Under the pieces are notes generated by a model. The model was not told the origin of the DNA. It did no database searches and worked only from the letters and a program-made list of their open reading frames with translations. Below, piece by piece: positions 59,199-64,000 of a stretch of 64,000 nucleotides of DNA (the stretch's first letter is position 1; every line of letters starts with the position of its first letter). The DNA is from Tuctoria greenei (lineage: Eukaryota; Streptophyta; Magnoliopsida; Poales; Poaceae). The stretch is from positions 100,595,872 through 100,659,871 of the forward strand of contig JAYESD010000005.1 in assembly GCA_036927565.1 (NCBI GenBank), in the 5' to 3' direction. The translations under genes were made by a program, and so were the position numbers.

Positions 59199-59282
59199 AA
59201 GGTATTGCTCTAGAGGGTGTTGTCGAGGACCTCCAACACTAGAACTTTGAGGCTTTTGATCCTAACCAGTCTCAAGAGCAAG
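59199..59282 (+). other. Candidate acidic mini-exon in LTR C
   Basis: 84 nt between acceptor-like gctcggaatag and a strong donor gcaag|gtaagtg (59283). Upstream another donor, tttgtg|gtaagtacc, lies at 58879. Reading gives GxALEGVVEDLQ then NFEAFDP and SQEQ, aligning residue for residue with LTR D; one codon is TAG here. Confidence 0.5.
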
Positions 59283-59823
59283 GTAAGTGTCCTTAATAAT
59301 TTTGATCCTGTTTCTAAAGGTTCTGTTTGCAAAACTGCATGCTTGTGTCAAATTGAATGGAAACCCATGATAGGTGTTTACTAGCCTTGTTTGACTATCC
59401 TTGTCGCTTGGAATGTATTGAAGAGAGTCGGGAAGGGAATTTTACCCTTTTGCTTTGCTCTAATTATATGGGATGGGAAACAACCAAATGGTGTAACTAT
59501 GAATTAATGATCATGTATATGATGATAAATTATGAATATGATCAAATGGTAACATGGGACTTGGGAGATATAAGAAAGCATGAATTGTGGACTGGTTGGA
59601 TGTTATGGTTGTTTTACTTGCTTTGGATCTAAGGACCAGTTCGTGGAGCAACCATCCACGATTTACAGTGCCACCACAGGGCCAATTATGGGTGCGGCGT
59701 GGCTGAATAATTAGGTGTGCTGCTGGTATTGTATGGACCACTGGACGGTGTGGGGAATGGGAGTCGAGGAGGGCTACCCTGGGAACCGCATGGTCGCAGG
59801 GTAGCCCTCATGTACCATGCTCT

Positions 59824-60540
59824 GATATTGACGAAGATGTTTTCCACAGGATCAAGATCGGGTGGATGAAGTGGCGGCAAGCATCTGGAATCTTATGTGA
59901 TAAGAAAGTTCCACAAAAATTGTAAGGAAAATTCTATAGGACGGTGATCAGACGTGCAATGCTGTATGGAGTAGAATGTTGGCCGATTAAAAGGCAACGT
60001 GTCCAACAAATGACTATTGCTGAGATGTGCATGCTATGGTGGATGTGCGTTCACACAAGAAGAGACAAAATTAGGAACGAGGTGATACGTGATAGGGTAG
60101 GGGGGGCACCGATTGAGGAGAAAGTAGTCCAACATCACCTACGGTGGTTTGGGCATATCCAGCAGAGACCTCCAGAAGCACCAATTAAATGCGAGATTAT
60201 AAAGAGTAGAGAAAATTTTAGGAGGGGTAGAGGTCGACTATGGTTGACATGGCAGGAGGCAGTGAAACGAGACATAAAGGAGTGGGACATACTAGATATT
60301 TGGCTCATGATAAAACTGCATGGAAATTGGCAATTCATGTGCAAGAATCTTAGTTTATTCGTATTTTTTACTCTTATCTGCTTTCTTATTAATCCATTTA
60401 TAAATTAGATAAAATATATAATCTTTTTTACTCTTCTTATTTTCTATTACTTTTCTTCAAAAATTGTTGGATTTCATTTCTAGCCGACCCCAACTTGTTT
60501 GGGACAAAGGCTTGGTTATTGTTGTTGTTGTTATTGTATA
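59824..60540 (+). mobile_element. 3' fragment of an RTE-clade LINE inserted in LTR C
   Basis: It encodes the end of a plant RTE reverse transcriptase: DIDEDVFHRIKIGWMKWRQAS, MLYGVECWPIKRQRVQQMTIAEM, RDRVGGAPIEEKVVQHHLRWFGHIQQRPPEAP. A TAA lies at 59923; a frameshift near 60297 precedes the usual tail, and the expected stop is at 60351-60353. It ends with ccgaccccaacttgtttggga followed by a ttgttgttgttattgt tail, typical for this clade. 5' truncated; LTR sequence resumes after it. Confidence 0.92.
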
Positions 60541-61002
60541 TGTTGGGATTTAATCACACCTAGACATTGCAAGATGCTTTACTCGTTTGTGGACTAAAAG
60601 AGCTTGCTGCAATGAACCATTTATTTCCATCCTTGTTATTAGCTACATGTCATACTTTCCCACGCTTGCTGAGTACGACATGTACTAACCCTTGCAATTC
60701 CCCCACAAACAGCTACGGGAGATACTTGGGAGTACCATGGGGATCACATGGAGTACTAGGTTGCGTGCCACCGTCAATTGTCTGTGGAATGGAGTCGTGC
60801 TACTTAGTTTATTTTCTGGTGCATTAATTAGAGGCTTGTTATTTATGGACCATTGGATTATTGTAATAAAGTACTTATTTACTATTTAAGACATGGTTAA
60901 ATTATGTATATCGTTTGTGATGTATCCGTATATGTGTGATGAATGTCCTGGACACACATATACAATGTACTTGGTGCATATCCGGAACCGGGTGTCACAC
61001 AT

Positions 61003-61014
61003 TGGTGTCAGAGC
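61003..61014 (+). other. Primer binding site after LTR C
   Basis: tggtgtcagagc, 11 of 12 matches to the initiator-tRNA-Met site, 3 bp after the LTR end, as in element D. Confidence 0.85.
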
Positions 61015-61411
61015 TGTGTTGACTGTAAGACGCAAGCCTAGGTATAATGGACACTCTAGAGCATATAGGAACACTCCTCTAATATGCAATTTTTGGAATT
61101 TCTTGCTGCTTTTTTGATTTCGTCGTTTCAGCCACCGAAAAGTGCCGACTGATGCTGCATTTTCAATGCAATTTTCAGCCGTGTCTTATTGTGATCGCTG
61201 CTGTATTTGCTGCTTACATATTTGTGTAAAGTGTGTGTTTTTGCTACTGCTATGCGTGGGTAAACGTATTTTGCGAGCTGCTGCATTTTTACTCTCTTTT
61301 CTCTTCTTTAGGACAGCCACAACCCCTCTTTTCCCTTTATGTTATGGCTGCTGCAATTTTCAGATTTATGTTACATTACTGTCTCCCCTAATGTACTCTT
61401 GTTTTCTATAG
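61015..61411 (+). other. Leader between PBS and accessory ORF of element C
   Basis: About 400 bp, T-rich, no gene seen. It has no counterpart in element D. Confidence 0.4.
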
Positions 61412-62235
61412 ATGCCGATCACTAGGAGTACAACACACATGTGGACTTGCCTGCTGCCCCTTGGATGTAGGCTTAAACCCATTGAGATTCCCGACAAGCC
61501 GATTCAAGAGGCGGAGAATGTCAAGCCCGAGGTGGAGGGAAGTCAAGCACTATGGAGGAGGATCTAGAGGAGCTTGAGACGTACGGAGAAGATATGAAAA
61601 ATGAACCTTATGAGGAAGAACCGCAAGAACAAGATATAGGAGATGAACCTTATGAGAAGGAACACGAAGAGGGACTAGAAGAGGAGCCACCACTTGGTTC
61701 AAATGGGAATGGACAAAACAACCCAGAGTTCCGCCAAGTTGAGGAGCTTTGGACAACCGGAGTCAAAGGAGGACACGCATCACCAGAACTAATGGACTTC
61801 CTCCTTTCCCGTGGCATTGTTGTGAATCACTTCTTGAAGAAAGTCCCTCGTCTCAGACGCGATGAATGGCATGCTGAAGTTGTCATTTTCTTCACCAACA
61901 AAGTGGTCTCACGGCACTATGGCCCCACCTGGAGGTCTACTCAAAAGGATGCTACAGATGATGTTGCATGGGCAGTGCTCACAAGTTTGTGCCATACTCG
62001 CCACTTTGAGCTTGAGGACAGCACATTTGAGCTGCACCCTCAGCGGGAGAGTGGTATGGGAAAGATAATTGGACCACAAGAAGCTACACCCAACTTCCTA
62101 GCGATGGATAGGTCTCAAAAGGCGCTACTGGACATGAGCAATCGCTATGCAACTGCACAAGGAGAGATCCGCTGCCTTCACAAGGAGCTAGCTCGTTTGG
62201 AAACCAGCATGGAGATGAAGGAATGTGATGAATGA
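61412..62235 (+). pseudogene. Accessory upstream ORF of element C (acidic, globular, coiled-coil)
   Basis: From ATG 61412 a frame runs to about 61545, then shifts by one into the 227-codon frame 61552-62235. The N-terminus is highly acidic (EEDLEELETYGEDM, EEEPQEQDIGDEPYEKE). The middle has WHAEVVIFFTNKVVSRHYGPTW and DVAWAVLTSLCHTRHFELED. The end is a predicted coiled coil (NRYATAQGEIRCLHKELARLETS). No family name is known to me. It sits between PBS and gag, as does the accessory ORF of element A, whereas element D, a close relative in gag and pol, lacks it. It might be removed by splicing to the acceptor before gag. Confidence 0.65.
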
Positions 62236-62655
62236 GGAGAACCGTTGTCACCCAAGCGAATCTTGTCACCTACATCACAATGGCACAACCCCATCACATC
62301 CGGACGGCCAAGGACACCCCCACCGCCTCACAATTAGGAATTTAAGTCCCCTATGAGTAATTTTTGATAAGAACGCTTAGATTGTATTAGCTTTAGTTAG
62401 TGTGGTATGCTGAATTTTATATGGTGTTTGCTTGTGCTTGTGTGCTTAGTTGCGAGTTGTGGGACGCCTCGGCGAATGTCCACATCCGCATATAGTAGAG
62501 AGTTGTGGGATGCTTCGGCACTTGTCCACATCCTCATATAGGTTTATATTAATAAAGGATTGTTTACTATCATATACCTTGGTGCATATAGTTGTGAATC
62601 ATTCTTTCGAATCTGAATTCTATCTCATCCTCTCTTCACTCACAGATTTCGAGGG
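62236..62655 (+). other. Spacer between accessory ORF and gag of element C
   Basis: A ~50-bp direct repeat, gagttgtgggac/atgc-ct-cggca...tgtccacatcc..catata, occurs near 62453-62495 and 62500-62540. The stretch from 62410 aligns with the short gag leader of element D (45600-45819). Confidence 0.5.
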
Positions 62656-63180
62656 GATACGCTACCCGCAAACGAAGGAACACTCGTGGTGCTGGAACTA
62701 GTGGAACACCTGAGGATGATTATGACAACATGGAAGTTCCTCAGAACAATAACATTGGAGCTGATGCAAGCAACCTTGAGCACTTGATGGCTATGCAGAA
62801 CGAACTCATGCAAACTATGATACCAACCTTGGGTCAAATGCAAGCAAACAACAGAAACAATCTCCACCATGTTGCTGCACCACCACCGCCACGGCCACCG
62901 CCACCACCACCACCGCCTCACAATAGATTGGGAGAGTTTAAGAGAACTAGACCACCTACCTTTGCACAAGCCAATGACCATATGGAAGCTGATGATTGGC
63001 TGATGTCTATTGAGAAGAAGTTTGCTATTGTTCAATGCAGTGATCGAGAGAAAGTTCTCTTTGCAATGCATCAACTAGTTGGAGCAGCTGCTGACTGGTG
63101 GGAAGCCCTTTGCAATGCTCATGCTAATTAGGTGGCAATCACTTGGGCTGAATTTAAGCAGAGCATTGATTCTCATGATG
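62656..63180 (+). pseudogene. gag: gag N-terminal part of element C-type, cut by an inverted LTR
   Basis: It follows atcctctcttcactcacag (acceptor-like). Motifs LEHLMAMQNELMQTM, a proline run, HNRLGEF, EADDWLMSIEKKFAIVQCSD and LVGAAADWWEAL match element D gag closely. A TAG at 63129 replaces a Gln codon. The frame ends at 63180, where the inverted LTR starts. Confidence 0.9.
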
Positions 63181-64000
63181 TGTGACACCCGGTTCTGAAA
63201 ATGAACCTAGTGAACGCATTTGTGTGCGCAGGACATTCAACACACATACAAGAGTGCATTCACAAAAGGATATACAGAAAATTACCATAAAACAAGATTA
63301 ATTAAGAACTTTTATTACATAATTCACAATATCCTTGAATACGATATCTAATGAATATTAGTGACATGTTTGAAATAATGCAATAGAAATAGACTAATTA
63401 AAGCAACTATGCAACTAAGCAAAATAAGCATAGGGGTATATGGCAGCTGCAATCAATCCACAGGCAAGCTGACGGCAGACACGGCCTAGAACTCCGCATT
63501 ATCATCGTTATACACCAAAATATGACCTTCAACTGTTGGTGGCCGTATTGCAAGGGTGAGTACATGTCGTACTCAGCAAGTGTGGAAAGTACGACATGTA
63601 TCTGATTCACGTGACGAATATAATAATGGCTAAGTGCTGAAAAGTACATTAAAGCATTTGAAAAGCATTATATTAAATGTATGTGAAGTAAACCCATCAT
63701 AAACCACAATTATTAACATATTACAAGTCCATATTGCATATGCATAACCATTATACCGGATTTCACCATTACCATTAACCGTATCCAATATTATAATTCA
63801 ATCTATAACCAGTCATAATCATATTACAAATCATAACCAGTACCAAACCATAACCATCCCAGATCCCAAGTTTCCTCTCATCATGGAAGTTGTCCAGGTG
63901 CTCATAACTGCGAGCACGGCTATCGTGATAGTTTTAACACTCTGCAAAGTATGTACCACTTTACCCACATGTTTGTGATTTCATCACCCGTCGGTGACTA
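63181..64000 (-). repeat. Inverted LTR of a Tekay-like element (E), running out of the window
   Basis: It begins tgtgacacccggttctgaaa, the reverse complement of the end of LTRs C and D, and keeps homology to the window end. It holds the dyad block with perfect 12-bp arms (63562-63599) and reverse complements of the ggttatggtaat tract (~63750-63870). It interrupts gag; the target copy would be tgatg (63176-63180). Confidence 0.88.

Larger units (their letters stand above)
57975..60999 (+). repeat. LTR of element C, followed by a second internal region
   Basis: TGTAACTCCC...GGGTGTCACA; ~2.3 kb once the LINE insertion is removed. It is related to LTR D in its 3' half (from about 59190) but has a different 5' half with many cggacttgtccg / cggactagtccg palindromes. 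A pol/PPT precedes it and a PBS/gag follows it, so it acts as 3' LTR for one internal region and 5' LTR for another. Confidence 0.9.

Overview
The window is a block of nested plant transposable elements with no ordinary host gene. The element families (Tekay-type chromovirus with 3-kb LTRs, SIRE-type copia, CACTA with an ULP1-like protein, RTE LINE) and the GC-rich captured genes point to a large grass (Poaceae) genome; this is inference. Identifications come from reading translated motifs and comparing repeats within the window, not from a database.

Layout. The oldest visible layer is a Tekay-like Ty3/gypsy element, 'C' (55581-63180 visible). Inside its reverse-transcriptase gene sits a second Ty3/gypsy element, 'A': its 5' LTR is cut by the window start and ends at 3852, and its 3' LTR is 40823-55580. 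A has itself been hit four times: a solo LTR (2104-3010) in its 5' LTR; a 19.2-kb CACTA transposon (8417-27589, TSD tcg) in its pol; a SIRE-like copia on the minus strand (30487-40775) near its 3' end; and a complete Tekay-like element 'D' (42496-53434, TSD tttca with one change) in its 3' LTR. Element C carries an RTE LINE 3' fragment (about 59824-60540) in its LTR. After that LTR a second PBS, accessory ORF and gag follow in tandem, and these are broken by an inverted LTR 'E' from 63181 to the window end. All retroelement proteins carry stops and frameshifts.

The most interesting unit is the CACTA transposon. A TNPD-type transposase gene (13553-10152, minus) and a TNPA/Ulp1-protease gene (23026-26733, plus) are divergent. 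The 6.7 kb between their promoters is an array of about 790-bp satellite units built around hairpins of the same aggcggtt...aaccgcct motif found near the transposon ends. Gene cassettes are set into this array: two paralogous unknown proteins with a proline-rich start and an acidic tail, and a GC-rich F-box-like gene fragment. Just downstream of TNPD on the same strand is a five-exon SUMO-conjugating enzyme (SCE1/Ubc9-like) gene with all splice sites and its catalytic Cys present, and one stop near its C-terminus. One mobile element therefore holds a SUMO E2, an Ulp1-type (SUMO-protease fold) domain and an F-box-like fragment.

A second unexpected pattern is in the LTRs. Three different LTR families (A, C, D) hold, at a similar place, a short acidic open segment of 78 or 84 nt with splice-like borders and the same codon phase, which suggests an LTR-encoded coding mini-exon.
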